A stretch of 40,336 bases of DNA from contig NZ_CAAKNY010000068.1 of NCBI RefSeq assembly GCF_901212495.1, positions 138,326-178,661 on the forward strand, read 5' to 3'. Position 1 is the stretch's first letter. Each line of letters starts with the position of its first letter. The notes under the pieces were generated by a model, which saw only the letters and a list, made by a program, of their open reading frames with translations, had not been told where the DNA came from and ran no database searches. The translations under genes were made by a program, and so were the position numbers. The DNA comes from Collinsella aerofaciens. Its GTDB lineage: Bacteria > Actinomycetota > Coriobacteriia > Coriobacteriales > Coriobacteriaceae. Positions 8,850 to 17,350 of this stretch are shown piece after piece.

Positions 8850-8873
8850 TTGCTTCCTTACCGTACATGAGCA
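8850..8873. repeat. Terminal inverted repeat, right end of element
   Basis: Minus strand starts TGCTCATGTACGG and ends GGAAGCAA. It is the inverted partner of 5197-5220 and is followed by TT at 8874-8875, where the lacI frame resumes. Confidence 0.8.
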
Positions 8874-8965
8874 TTGTCCGCCGAGATATATCCACCATTG
8901 AGGTAGCGCGAGACGGCGGCACTCGAAACGCCGGCCAGCTCGGCCACATCTTTCATCTTTACCAC
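8874..8965 (-). pseudogene. LacI-family regulator, N-terminal part
   Basis: The first 30 codons of the repressor. GTG 8965 is preceded by AGGGG with 5-nt spacing and gives MVKMKDVAELAGVSSAAVSRY, the LacI helix-turn-helix; the earlier ATG at 8980 and the later ATG at 8956 are worse placed. After YISAD the frame enters the element and reads five foreign codons (N-A-H-V-R) to a TAA. It therefore makes at most a 35-aa piece with the HTH but no hinge or dimerisation domain. The rest of the gene is at 4306-5196. Confidence 0.92.
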
Positions 8966-8980
8966 AAGCACCCCTGTCAT

Positions 8981-8994
8981 TGAAATCGCTTACA
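8981..8994. promoter_or_regulatory. LacI-family operator O3 at the lacI start (autoregulation)
   Basis: TGAAATCGCTTACA on the plus strand matches O1/O2 at 12 of 14 positions and keeps the central CG. It lies 16 bp before the lacI start codon, where a bound repressor would block its own transcription. Confidence 0.6.
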
Positions 8995-9167
8995 CAATGA
9001 TACCCAACCCATACCGGCAAATTTAGCAAATGGGACGAGCCACATGGATCATTTCAACAGCCCAGGTCAAGCAAACGTCAGCGAGCGCGCAGCTGCCGTG
9101 GCGAGGTGCCGCGAAAGAGGAGCGACGCGTACTTCATGTACGCGAGCGACGGTTTGAGCGGCAGATC
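8995..9167. other. Intergenic region, structured repeat-like DNA, no gene
   Basis: It holds dyads CGCGTAC/GTACGCG (9126-9132 with 9138-9144) nested within CTGCCG/CGGCAG (9093-9098 with 9159-9164). The lacI promoter should lie at the left side, but no clear boxes are seen. The arginine-rich plus-strand frame across it is not a credible gene. Confidence 0.5.
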
Positions 9168-9293
9168 GCCCGGAAGATGCGTGCGCAGCGTCGAGCGGTC
9201 CGGCGTTCGTCAGAACGACGGAACATAATAGCCCGGCAGATGCCCGCGCAGCGTCGAGTGGTCCGGCGTTTGTTAAAACGCCGGAACATAGTT
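9168..9293. repeat. Tandem 2 x 63-bp repeat with hairpins at the operon end
   Basis: Unit 1 (9168-9230) and unit 2 (9231-9293) match at about 53 of 63 positions. Each contains a dyad; in unit 2 it is a perfect 10-bp stem (9262-9271 with 9276-9285, loop GTTA). Unit 2 runs into the DUF4956 stop codon. There is no U-tract, so this is a transcript-end or repeat element rather than a standard terminator. Confidence 0.75.
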
Positions 9294-9957
9294 ACCCGTG
9301 GTATTCGCCGTTGTACTGGATGAGCGTCAGGTCCTCCACGCCGTCGAGCGCACGGATGGTGTCGGCATAGGGCATATCCACGCCGTCCGAGAACACCTCC
9401 ACGGCCATCTCGACCTTGTCGCCGCGCATAGTCTTGGACTTGACGGAAAACTTGGTGCGCCCAAATGCACGCACGATGTCGTCGCCGGTGGTCTGGCCCG
9501 TGTAGTGGATGACCATCATGTACACGCGCGCCTTGTCCTGGTGGCTCGCGAAGCCGGCAACCATCACCACGATCACCACTGCCGCAAGCCCCACGAGCGC
9601 GTACATGCCGGCACCCGCCGTAATGCCCGTGGTAATGGCCCAAAACAGATACAGCAAGTCGAGCGGGTCCTTGACCGCCGTACGGTAACGCACGATGGAC
9701 AGGGCACCGACCATACCGAGCGAGATGACCACGTTGGTCGAAATCGCAAGCGTCACCATACACGTAAGCACGCACATGCCCACAAGTGTCACGGCAAAGC
9801 TGCGCGAGTACACCACACCGGTAAAGAAGCGCTTGTATACGCAGTAGATCAGGATGCCCATGGCGAGCGCCACGAGCAGCGAAAGACCGATCTTGACAGG
9901 ATCGACCTGGCCAAACGCCTCCAAGACGGAGTTCTTAAAAAAGTCCTTGGTGCTCAT
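9292..9957 (-). CDS. DUF4956 family membrane protein
   Basis: 221 aa, last gene of the pel operon. Three to four membrane segments (about 22-42, 52-75, 85-105 and 115-135) precede a soluble C-terminal domain. The central ISLGMVGALSIVRYRTAVKDPLDLLYLFWAI is the DUF4956 signature, with conserved RYRTAVKDP. The biochemical function is unknown; genes of this family often stand next to VTC-domain genes, as here. It starts 3 nt after the VTC gene stop, with GGGGA as ribosome-binding site. I infer that it acts at the membrane with the VTC and CotH proteins, possibly in polyphosphate or phospho-transfer at the envelope. Confidence 0.88.
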   Translation of the reverse strand: MSTKDFFKNSVLEAFGQVDPVKIGLSLLVALAMGILIYCVYKRFFTGVVYSRSFAVTLVGMCVLTCMVTLAISTNVVISLGMVGALSIVRYRTAVKDPLDLLYLFWAITTGITAGAGMYALVGLAAVVIVVMVAGFASHQDKARVYMMVIHYTGQTTGDDIVRAFGRTKFSVKSKTMRGDKVEMAVEVFSDGVDMPYADTIRALDGVEDLTLIQYNGEYHG

Positions 9958-9960
9958 GGT

Positions 9961-10752
9961 CTAAATATCCCCTCGGTTCTCAAAGTCCGATTCCCAGTAG
10001 TTGAAGCCGCGCAGGTAGGCGGTCTTTTCGTAACACAGGCAGTACTTAGAGACTGCCGTGAGTTCGGCCGCGCCCGGCGGCACCATATCGCGCACCAGCT
10101 GCGGGCAAAACTCCGTAAACTTGACCTCCATCACCAGCTTGCCGGGCTCCAGGACCGGCAGCGCGGGCAGCGTCGCGTCAAAGATATCGAAGCTTCCCAC
10201 CGCGGCGCGCACGTTCATGTCAAACGTGATGCGCACGGTGCCCTCGTCCATCACCCACGGCTCGCGCTCGTAGTCCACGATAGTCCTCGGGCGCATCACG
10301 TTGCAGATGCACTCGATGTAGAACTCGCGACAGAGCGGATAGGGGCTCCTCAGCAAAAAGTCGTAGTCTCCGGCCAGAATCTGCTCAAACTCGCCACGCG
10401 TGAGCGGCGCGTCCTCCTTATAGATCCAGCTGCCGTACTTCTTTTTGCGCTCGAGCTTAATCACCTTATCGCTGCCGTTATAGATGCGCACGCGATACTT
10501 TTTGCGCATGAGGATACCGGCGTCTTTTTCCTCGTAAGCCGAGTTGCAGTAGTCGTCAAAATACAGGCTGCGAATGGTGTAGCCGCCCGCCTGCGCATGC
10601 TTGTCCAGCTTAAACACCGGCGCCATGCGACAGGCAAGCGCGGCGTGCTCGCCCTCGTTAATGAGAAATTTGAGCTCGTGGCGGTAACGCTCCTGCGTGG
10701 TACGCGCGGGAGGTGCCGCAAGGCGCTCAAGCAGCGCGCTAGCCCTCCTCAT
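9961..10752 (-). CDS. VTC-domain protein (polyphosphate polymerase-like)
   Basis: 263 aa. The VTC domain folds as the tunnel of yeast Vtc4, which polymerises polyphosphate from ATP. Family features seen are RHELKFLI near residue 24, IRSLYFDDY near 60, KYRVRIYNGS near 87, IKLERKKKYGSWIYKED near 100, then VDYEREPW and MEVKFTEFCPQL. The basic residues (RHELK, RVRIY, LERKKK) are those that line the tunnel in Vtc4. It has no membrane segment, so it probably acts in the cytoplasm at DUF4956. The start at 10752 overlaps the CotH stop by 14 bp and has GGAGGACACGT before the ATG, so it is translationally coupled. Polyphosphate synthesis is not proven for bacterial members. Confidence 0.88.
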   Translation of the reverse strand: MRRASALLERLAAPPARTTQERYRHELKFLINEGEHAALACRMAPVFKLDKHAQAGGYTIRSLYFDDYCNSAYEEKDAGILMRKKYRVRIYNGSDKVIKLERKKKYGSWIYKEDAPLTRGEFEQILAGDYDFLLRSPYPLCREFYIECICNVMRPRTIVDYEREPWVMDEGTVRITFDMNVRAAVGSFDIFDATLPALPVLEPGKLVMEVKFTEFCPQLVRDMVPPGAAELTAVSKYCLCYEKTAYLRGFNYWESDFENRGDI

Positions 10753-12508
10753 ACGTGTCCTCCACGACCTTACCGCCGTCTTGCACGTAAAAACACTTCA
10801 TGCCGTAGTGCTTGCCGTCGTCGGTCACGTAGTAATCGAACGCATCTTGTGTATAGCCATCTGAGTTGGTGGCGCGCACGCGCACAAAATACTGGCCGGC
10901 ATCGGGAGCATCGCAGGTCACCTCGGGAAGCAGCACGTCCTCGGCCTTAAAATGCACGTCGCTTATGGCATAGTCGCGCGCCAGCTCCACGGTATAGCGA
11001 ATGTCACGCGCCTTAAAGTCGTAAGACGCATCCCAGTTAATGCGCAGCTTACCGTTATCGATCTGCGGCACGCCAATGTAGAACGGCATGGGCTTTTTAT
11101 AGCTCTCGCGAAAGCTCTTGTAGTTCTCCTCAATCTCGGAGGGAATCGCCGCGGCAATCTGCTCGTATTCGTCCTTGGTCACGGGAAGATTCTCCAGGTC
11201 GGGCGCAGCAAAGACGAGCGACTCCGTGACCTCGCGATAGTGTTTAATCATCTTGGCCAGGCGTGCCTCGGTCAAATACGTGCGCAAGTCCTTGACGGCG
11301 CGGTCGAGCTCACTGCGGAACGATTTGCTGCGCAGCGCACGATTGAATAGCACGTTGCCCCAATAGTTACTTACGCCGCGCTCCCAGCTCGCGTAGTCCG
11401 AAAACCCCTTAAGAGACAGCTCCAGCTTGCGCAGCATGCCATCGTTGTCCCAATCAAGGATGTACCAGGTATTTGAATTGAGCGGGCTGTACAGATAGCA
11501 GTTACGGTTCTGCGTGTCGCAATTGCCCGCAAGGATCTGAAACGCCATCCAATAGACCAGGTTCTCGGTATCAAAGTAGGTGTCGAGCACATCGTCAATC
11601 TTTTGCGAATCGTCGTTGAGCGCCTCGAGCATCTCGATGAGCTTGGTGTGGTCCGAGTCTCCTTTGATCTCGAGCATGCCCTCAAAATTAGCCTGGTTGT
11701 AGTCGGGGTCGTCGGCAAGTTTTATGGTGTCCTCGTAGCGGTGGAAATCGAAACTGTTCACCTTGTACAGATGCCCGTTCTTATCCAGGCCATGTGCCTT
11801 GAGCGCCGTTTTGTTGAGCTGCTCCACCTGCGTAAACAGGCCATAGTCCTCAAAGGTGTCGTCAGATTTCTCGGTCTGGTCGCACACCCATAGATGCACA
11901 AACTGCGTGCGCAGACCCATCATCTGGGGAATCCCACGGATAAGATCATAGGCCATCTTATTGCGAAAACGCATGCCCTCGCCCATGTGCTTGTTGAGCG
12001 CAATCGCGCGTTGTTGGCGCCAGGTGCCCTTGCCCTTTTTGAGCTCCACCTTGTAATTCTTTTGCGTGTAGGAGCTCGACGTCTGGCCGCGCACCTGCAC
12101 GGTGGCATTGGGCGCTTCCTCGCCATAGCCAACCTCGCCAGAAACTGGCCCCTCTTCGTCGCCCGCCTGCAGCAGGCCCATAACCTGATAACGCGTCACA
12201 CCCATATCGGCGTAGTCATACACCGAGTACGTGTTGACCTCGGCCCAGCTATGGTCCGTGTTCTCGGAGCTGTTGCCGCGTGAGACCGTCAGGTACATGG
12301 CCACAATGCCCGAGTCGTCATAGACCTCGTACAGCTCGTCCTTATCGCGCAGATGCTTGGTCTCGCCCGAGGCCTCGGCCTTTTTAATCTTGTCCTGCTT
12401 TTTGACCTTTTTGGTCGAGGATTCGTCCTGAGACGAGCAGCCCGAGAGCAGAAGCGCGCCGGCAGCCGCCTCAAACAAGCGGCGGCGAGACATCATCCTA
12501 TCGATCAT
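10739..12508 (-). CDS. CotH-like kinase lipoprotein
   Basis: 589 aa from ATG 12508, which has GGGGAGG 5 nt upstream; it overlaps pelG by 11 bp. The N-terminus has SRRRLFEAAAGALLLSGC: a lipobox with Cys24 after a twin-arginine-like motif, so it is probably an exported, membrane-anchored protein. The CotH kinase fold is seen in QKNYKVELKKG, ALNKHMGEGMRFRNKMAYDL, FVHLWV and the metal-binding YILDWDNDGM. A fibronectin-like C-terminal part (VRVRATNSDGY) follows. CotH of Bacillus spores is an atypical protein kinase. The partner here is unknown; an exported kinase or transferase acting on surface protein or polymer is inferred from its place directly after pelG. Confidence 0.85.
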   Translation of the reverse strand: MIDRMMSRRRLFEAAAGALLLSGCSSQDESSTKKVKKQDKIKKAEASGETKHLRDKDELYEVYDDSGIVAMYLTVSRGNSSENTDHSWAEVNTYSVYDYADMGVTRYQVMGLLQAGDEEGPVSGEVGYGEEAPNATVQVRGQTSSSYTQKNYKVELKKGKGTWRQQRAIALNKHMGEGMRFRNKMAYDLIRGIPQMMGLRTQFVHLWVCDQTEKSDDTFEDYGLFTQVEQLNKTALKAHGLDKNGHLYKVNSFDFHRYEDTIKLADDPDYNQANFEGMLEIKGDSDHTKLIEMLEALNDDSQKIDDVLDTYFDTENLVYWMAFQILAGNCDTQNRNCYLYSPLNSNTWYILDWDNDGMLRKLELSLKGFSDYASWERGVSNYWGNVLFNRALRSKSFRSELDRAVKDLRTYLTEARLAKMIKHYREVTESLVFAAPDLENLPVTKDEYEQIAAAIPSEIEENYKSFRESYKKPMPFYIGVPQIDNGKLRINWDASYDFKARDIRYTVELARDYAISDVHFKAEDVLLPEVTCDAPDAGQYFVRVRATNSDGYTQDAFDYYVTDDGKHYGMKCFYVQDGGKVVEDTYEEG

Positions 12509-14042
12509 CAGAACCTCCCCAATGGTTGCGATACACACGGACCACCGCGTGCTCAAACGCGCCATGCGGCTCGCCCTCTAGACGCAGCTCCTCGTAACGC
12601 TGTTCGGCACGGTCGAGCAAGCGGCCCAGCTGTGTAAAGCGACCTGTTTTGTCGGTCGCCACCATGGGCTGCTGGCTCAGGATACGATACGGCAAGTTGG
12701 CGGTATAGGTATCGAGCCGCAGCAGCGCCACGATAAAAAACACCGCAGCACCCAACAAAAAGCCAAAGCCGTAAAACTGCTGCGGCAAAAGCAGCGACAC
12801 GGCGGTCGCCAGCCCGGCCACACCGGCAAACAGACCCGAGGCAAGCACGGCCCCCTTGTAGTCGGTAAAGTACAGCAAGATGAGCATCACCGTATTGCCC
12901 ACAGCATACAGACCATAGCCCACACATAGCGTGCGAAAATACCCGTGCATAAGGTTGTTAAAGCCCAGCGGCAGGGCCGAGAGCACCGTGGTCTCAAGAG
13001 AGATGACCGCAGCGGTCACAAACAGCTGCTTGAGCGCGCAAAAACGCAGCTCGCTGTTGAGCGTGGAGAGCATCTCCTCCTCGGCCACCACAATGTCGCC
13101 CACCACGCCGCCGTCGTTAAACAGGCTGTAGTAGTCGCGGTAGCGCGGATAGAAATTGACCTCGACCGACACCACAAAGTTGACGGTCGTGACCAGGATC
13201 GTCAAAAACGCAATGAGCGCCGGCACATCGTGGTAGGGCGCACCGTAAAACAAGCCCTTGACCTGCACGCCAATGGGGCCAGCCCAAATAATCACCAGGT
13301 GTGCAAAGAGTCCCAGGTTGGTAAACAGGCCCGTGAGCGCCAGCGGCATAAACTGATCGATCCACTGCAAAAAGAGCCAGGGGCTGCGGTCGCTCTGCGG
13401 AAAACACCGGTACAGCAGCACCACGTCCCAGGCGAGCATCACACCGTAGCCCAGGGCGATCGAGGCCAACAGACCCTCGACGGGCGACAACCCCAGCGCC
13501 AGCGCGGCCAAGGCACACAGGCACGCCACACCAATGGCAGCCGCAAAGCTGCACAGAATGCCGCGGTAATCCTTGATGGCCGTGAGGTAGCTCATGCCGT
13601 TCCAGTTGACGACCATAATATTGAACAGCCACAGGCACAGCAGCCCCTGCAGCAGCGTGGCGCCCGAAAACAGCAAAAAGACGCCGTAGAGCACGGTACC
13701 CACAACGAGCATGATGGCGTTGGAGCCCCAAAATGAGGGCAAGACCTCTTCTTCGCGCTCGGCGAAGAGCATGTCAGCCAAAAAGCGCGTGACCGGCATA
13801 GAGAAAAAGCTTGTGAGCGTAAGCGAGGCCAGCAGCGTATAGGTCACCATGCACACCAGCAAATCCTGGTTGGCACGGCCCACGCCCCACAGGCCGCACA
13901 GCACCAAGATACCCACTTGGAGCAGCACGCCCAGCAGCATGGGGCCCGTGCACACAATGCCAGCGTAGCCATAGGCGCGCATCGTGGCAAACAGACCCTT
14001 GCGCCTAAACAGGCGCTTGAGCTCAAAACCGATTCCGGCCAC
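12498..14042 (-). CDS. pelG: PelG, Pel polysaccharide export membrane protein
   Basis: 514 aa with about twelve membrane segments, MOP/MATE-like fold. The start GIGFELKRLFRRKG and the GPMLLGVLL, MPVTRFLADMLF and NWNGMSYLTAIKDYR segments are typical of PelG. In Pseudomonas PelG forms the inner-membrane synthase/transport complex with PelD, PelE and PelF and moves the growing chain across the membrane. The ATG lies 3 nt after the pelF stop. The hydrophilic C-terminal ~60 residues are cytoplasmic. Confidence 0.92.
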   Translation of the reverse strand: MAGIGFELKRLFRRKGLFATMRAYGYAGIVCTGPMLLGVLLQVGILVLCGLWGVGRANQDLLVCMVTYTLLASLTLTSFFSMPVTRFLADMLFAEREEEVLPSFWGSNAIMLVVGTVLYGVFLLFSGATLLQGLLCLWLFNIMVVNWNGMSYLTAIKDYRGILCSFAAAIGVACLCALAALALGLSPVEGLLASIALGYGVMLAWDVVLLYRCFPQSDRSPWLFLQWIDQFMPLALTGLFTNLGLFAHLVIIWAGPIGVQVKGLFYGAPYHDVPALIAFLTILVTTVNFVVSVEVNFYPRYRDYYSLFNDGGVVGDIVVAEEEMLSTLNSELRFCALKQLFVTAAVISLETTVLSALPLGFNNLMHGYFRTLCVGYGLYAVGNTVMLILLYFTDYKGAVLASGLFAGVAGLATAVSLLLPQQFYGFGFLLGAAVFFIVALLRLDTYTANLPYRILSQQPMVATDKTGRFTQLGRLLDRAEQRYEELRLEGEPHGAFEHAVVRVYRNHWGGSDDR

Positions 14043-14045
14043 CGG

Positions 14046-15473
14046 CTACTCCCCCTCTCTAGACAGGTCAAACGCACGCGCCGTCTCGTCGTACAGCGCA
14101 CGATAGTTGGCGAGCATCTGTTCGTGCAAAAAATACGTGGCAACGCGACGCTGACCGCGCTCCCCCATCTCGATACGGCGGGCGCGGCTTGTGCACATGC
14201 GCTCCATGGCATCGGCCAAGCCCTTGCGATACATAGGCGGGGTCACGAAGCCAGCCACGCCAAAGTCATCGCCCGGGGCGCCCTCCAGCAGCTCGCGGCA
14301 GCAGCCCACCTCGGTCGTCACGCAGGGACGGCGCGCGGCGAGCGACTCCAGCACGCTGAGCGGCTGACCCTCGGAGATACTCGTCAAAATGGTAAAGTCG
14401 AGCTTCTCCATGTACTCGACCACGTTGACGCGACCGGTAAAGATCAGGTCGCGCACGCCCAAGGTGTCAACGAGTGCATGGCACTCGGCACCGTACTCCT
14501 CGTCATCAACGCCGCCCATGATGTGCAGACGCACCTTGGGCAGGCGCTCGTGCAGCTCAAAGAAGGCATAGATCATGGTCTTTACGTCCTTGATGGGCGC
14601 CAGACGCACCACCGCGCCAATGTCCACCCAGCCATCATCGGGCTTTAAGGGTATGTCCTTAAATCGGTCGAGGCGGATGCCGTTGGGGATGACCAGGCAT
14701 TTGTCCGCATCGCAGCCCATGTCGATCTGCGTCTTACGGGCGTTGTGAAACAGGCTCGTCACGCGGAAGGCACGGCGGTAGATCTCCTCCGAAAGCAGGT
14801 AGAAAAAGCGAATCCAGCGGTCCTTAAACGACGGCACCACCCAGTCGGCGCGAATGATCTCTTCCTCGCGTTCGCGGGTATAGATGCCATGCTCGGTCAG
14901 CAGCACCGGCGCATGGTGAACGCTTGAGCCCAGGCAGGCGAGCAGGCCACCGTAGCCGGTCGAGATGGCATGGTACACGTCGGCCACCGGCACCTTGCTG
15001 CCCAGCAGGTAGAGCACCGGCAACAGCATGGAGCGCATGGTGTGGAACGCATCGGCAAACGGCGTGTAAGGGTACTCGGCCAGGCACACGTCGCGAAAGA
15101 TATCCATAAATGCGCGGCTCTGCAAAAACGAGAGCGGATGCACGCGACGGCGCTGGAAGATATCGAACAGCACGTCCCAGTCCGGATTGGACAGCGACAC
15201 CAGGCGGCGTAGCGCCTCGCACTCACGGTCGTCAAAGTCGACCTCTTCCTGCTCGCCCGAGAGGCGCAGGGCATCGTCCAGGAACACTTCGTGTACCTCG
15301 ACCACGTTGCCGGGCAGCTCGTAAACAAACTTGCCGCGGTCGACGGCATGCGCGCCGATCACCCACAGCACAAACTCGTGCTCGGGCATAGCCGTAATGT
15401 AGCCATGCATCCAGGTAGACACGCCGCCGTGCACATAGGGGTAGCAGCCCTCGAGTACCAAACAGATTCTCAT
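14046..15473 (-). CDS. pelF: PelF, GT4 glycosyltransferase of Pel synthesis
   Basis: 475 aa, cytoplasmic GT-B enzyme. MRICLVLEGCYPYVHGGVSTW is the PelF start, with the glycine-rich acceptor loop. The C-terminal donor site has VIPNGIRLDRFK, VVRLAPIKDVKT, and the EX7E motif in SEGQPLSVLESLA. PelF of Pseudomonas polymerises UDP-GalNAc; the substrate here is likely similar but unproven. It overlaps the deacetylase gene by 4 bp (ATGA) and so is translationally coupled. Confidence 0.93.
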   Translation of the reverse strand: MRICLVLEGCYPYVHGGVSTWMHGYITAMPEHEFVLWVIGAHAVDRGKFVYELPGNVVEVHEVFLDDALRLSGEQEEVDFDDRECEALRRLVSLSNPDWDVLFDIFQRRRVHPLSFLQSRAFMDIFRDVCLAEYPYTPFADAFHTMRSMLLPVLYLLGSKVPVADVYHAISTGYGGLLACLGSSVHHAPVLLTEHGIYTREREEEIIRADWVVPSFKDRWIRFFYLLSEEIYRRAFRVTSLFHNARKTQIDMGCDADKCLVIPNGIRLDRFKDIPLKPDDGWVDIGAVVRLAPIKDVKTMIYAFFELHERLPKVRLHIMGGVDDEEYGAECHALVDTLGVRDLIFTGRVNVVEYMEKLDFTILTSISEGQPLSVLESLAARRPCVTTEVGCCRELLEGAPGDDFGVAGFVTPPMYRKGLADAMERMCTSRARRIEMGERGQRRVATYFLHEQMLANYRALYDETARAFDLSREGE

Positions 15474-17350
15474 CGGTCGCCGCCCTCCTTGCGCTCGATC
15501 GTCACGGTCTTGTCCGTCGCTTTGACTAGGTACAGGTTGCCCGTCAGGTGTTTAATCTCGCCACCGGACACCGTACCCGGCTCGCCATTGTTGGCACGAA
15601 ACATGAGCCACACCTCGTCGTGGAAATTACCCAGACTAAGCGTCCAGGCATCCGCGCTGGTATTCACACTCACCGTCACAGACGAAAAGCGCTGGATGGC
15701 GCCCGAGCATTCCGAGCCAGTCTGGCGACGTAGGTCGGGCGCCGACTTGGTAAGCCAGTCAAGGTAGTCGGTCAGGCCGCCCTTGTAGACCTCCCAGCCT
15801 TGCCTGGCGCCGCGATCGGGATCGAGTAGGTCGTCCGGGTGCATAAAGTGCGTACTCACGTAGTGCATGTTGAGCTCGGACATGGCGGCCAGGCGCATGT
15901 AGGGATTATCAACCATGCTGCCCGATACAATACGCGGCTGCTCCACAATGCCATCGCTCGCCACACCAAACTCCTGCACGTACGGCAGATCGGTGCCGTC
16001 CTCAAAATACGTACTGGCGATGGTCTTAATGCGCGGAACGTCGGCGCCGATAAGCTTGCGCGCGCGGACCGAAAGGATATTCGACGGCGGCACGTAGACC
16101 GAGCCGTGCGCGTTGGGCAGGACATCGTCTTGGAAGGCAATGAGCTCGTTAAGCGATGCGACGAGCGTCTCCTTGTTCTTCCACGTCTTGTAGTCGTACA
16201 GCGTGCCATAGTCGGTATCCCTGAGCGCGAGCGGCTGATGGTTGTAACCATGAAAGCCCAGCTCACCGCCCATCTGCAGCAGCATGCCGCCAAAGTAGCG
16301 GAACTGCGTGGTATCGGGCTGGCGCGCGGGCTCGGCCTGGTTGACCGCGTTCTCGTAGTTCTCGATCATCACGCCGGTATAGCGAATGTCGTACTTTTGC
16401 GCGAGCTTTTGCAGATCGGGCCACCAGACCTTGACATAAAAGTCGGCGATGGAAAGCCCGTAGTCGCGCTTGATGTAGGTGCCGTCGCCCGAGGGCACGG
16501 GACTGGGAAAGTCGTCCAAGTAGAACACGGCGCTGTTGATGACCGGATAGGCTGTGGCATCGCCCAACAGGCTAATCGCCGCAGCGTAGAAGCCGCGCAT
16601 GACCTTGTCGTAGATGCCGATGTTACACACCACAGTGCGACCGCTGCCGCATTCGTTCGACCAAATGAGCGGGACACCCGCATTGCCGGTCGTTGCCCAC
16701 ACGCGCGCCGTATCGCGCAGCGACACCGAAAGCGACGAATCAAAGGGGTCCGAGAACTCGTAGCGCTCTCCCCCACCCAGCATAAAGTCTTCGCTCGGCA
16801 CAATACTTTCTGCAGTCACGTATTCGTAGCCTGCCGATTCAATGCCAAGCTTGGGGGCAATCACCTGCAGGTAGCTCGAATAATCCGGCGGCATGGCGAG
16901 CATGAGCGAGCCGCCGGCGCTCACCCAGCTCGTGATGTCGGTCAGGTGCGTACCGAGCCCATCGAGCGACGGCATCAGTAAAATCACGCGGTCGAAAGAT
17001 GTGAGGGAAGGAATCGCATCAACACCATCGGCGGCAATATCCACGTCGCGGTGGGCGATCTTCATGTCAAGCAGAATCTGGTCAAACTGCTCTTTGACAC
17101 CCTCGACACCCGCCTGGTCGGTATCGGAAATGACGAGGCACGTGGGCTTTTGGCCAAACATCGCCGAGGAGGCCGGCACCGCGTCGTTGGCGGCGAGCAT
17201 GCCTAGCTTGTGCTGCCCGGCGCTGTACTGCACGCCAGCGCGCTCCACCAACAGCACGGCGGCCATGGCAATAAAGACCGCCCATACCACGAGCAGCCCC
17301 ATCCAGCGAAAATGGCCCGCACGCTCGCGGATATGTTGCACCACGCTCAT
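15470..17350 (-). CDS. pelA: PelA-type polysaccharide deacetylase (membrane-anchored, DUF2194-like)
   Basis: 626 aa with one N-terminal membrane anchor (about 16-36) and a large extracellular part. Residues about 70-260 look like the flavodoxin/reductase-like domain of PelA proteins. The deacetylase domain follows, with the catalytic-type motif FYLDDFPSP (Asp279/Asp280) and the metal-binding pair in GFHGYNHQPL (His367, His371). A beta-rich tail ends the protein. The glycoside hydrolase domain of Pseudomonas PelA is absent, as in Gram-positive pelA-DA genes. The role is partial deacetylation of the secreted chain, giving it positive charge. It overlaps its neighbours by 4 bp on both sides. Confidence 0.85.
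   Translation of the reverse strand: MSVVQHIRERAGHFRWMGLLVVWAVFIAMAAVLLVERAGVQYSAGQHKLGMLAANDAVPASSAMFGQKPTCLVISDTDQAGVEGVKEQFDQILLDMKIAHRDVDIAADGVDAIPSLTSFDRVILLMPSLDGLGTHLTDITSWVSAGGSLMLAMPPDYSSYLQVIAPKLGIESAGYEYVTAESIVPSEDFMLGGGERYEFSDPFDSSLSVSLRDTARVWATTGNAGVPLIWSNECGSGRTVVCNIGIYDKVMRGFYAAAISLLGDATAYPVINSAVFYLDDFPSPVPSGDGTYIKRDYGLSIADFYVKVWWPDLQKLAQKYDIRYTGVMIENYENAVNQAEPARQPDTTQFRYFGGMLLQMGGELGFHGYNHQPLALRDTDYGTLYDYKTWKNKETLVASLNELIAFQDDVLPNAHGSVYVPPSNILSVRARKLIGADVPRIKTIASTYFEDGTDLPYVQEFGVASDGIVEQPRIVSGSMVDNPYMRLAAMSELNMHYVSTHFMHPDDLLDPDRGARQGWEVYKGGLTDYLDWLTKSAPDLRRQTGSECSGAIQRFSSVTVSVNTSADAWTLSLGNFHDEVWLMFRANNGEPGTVSGGEIKHLTGNLYLVKATDKTVTIERKEGGDR

Larger units (their letters stand above)
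5197..8873. mobile_element. tet(W)-carrying element inserted in the lacI gene
   Basis: A 3,677-bp insert bounded by 24-bp imperfect terminal inverted repeats (5197-5220 and 8850-8873; 19 of 24 bases match, all five differences are transitions) and flanked by a TT dinucleotide at 5195-5196 and 8874-8875. Contents, on the minus strand: promoter and leader region, tet(W), then the C-terminal half of a large serine recombinase. A 2-bp repeated core fits serine recombinase integration, though a transposase leaving a 2-bp duplication cannot be ruled out. The recombinase lacks its catalytic domain, so the element cannot move on its own. Confidence 0.85.

Noticed and set aside
9168..9293. CRISPR array
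   Set aside because: Only two adjacent repeat units with no spacers between them and no cas genes nearby.
9030..9323. Arginine-rich plus-strand frame with repeated peptides
   Set aside because: It merely translates the 63-bp DNA tandem repeat; no ribosome-binding site or known domain.
9298..10950. Plus-strand 550-codon frame
   Set aside because: Spans the antisense of DUF4956, VTC and part of CotH; composition is His/Arg-rich noise.
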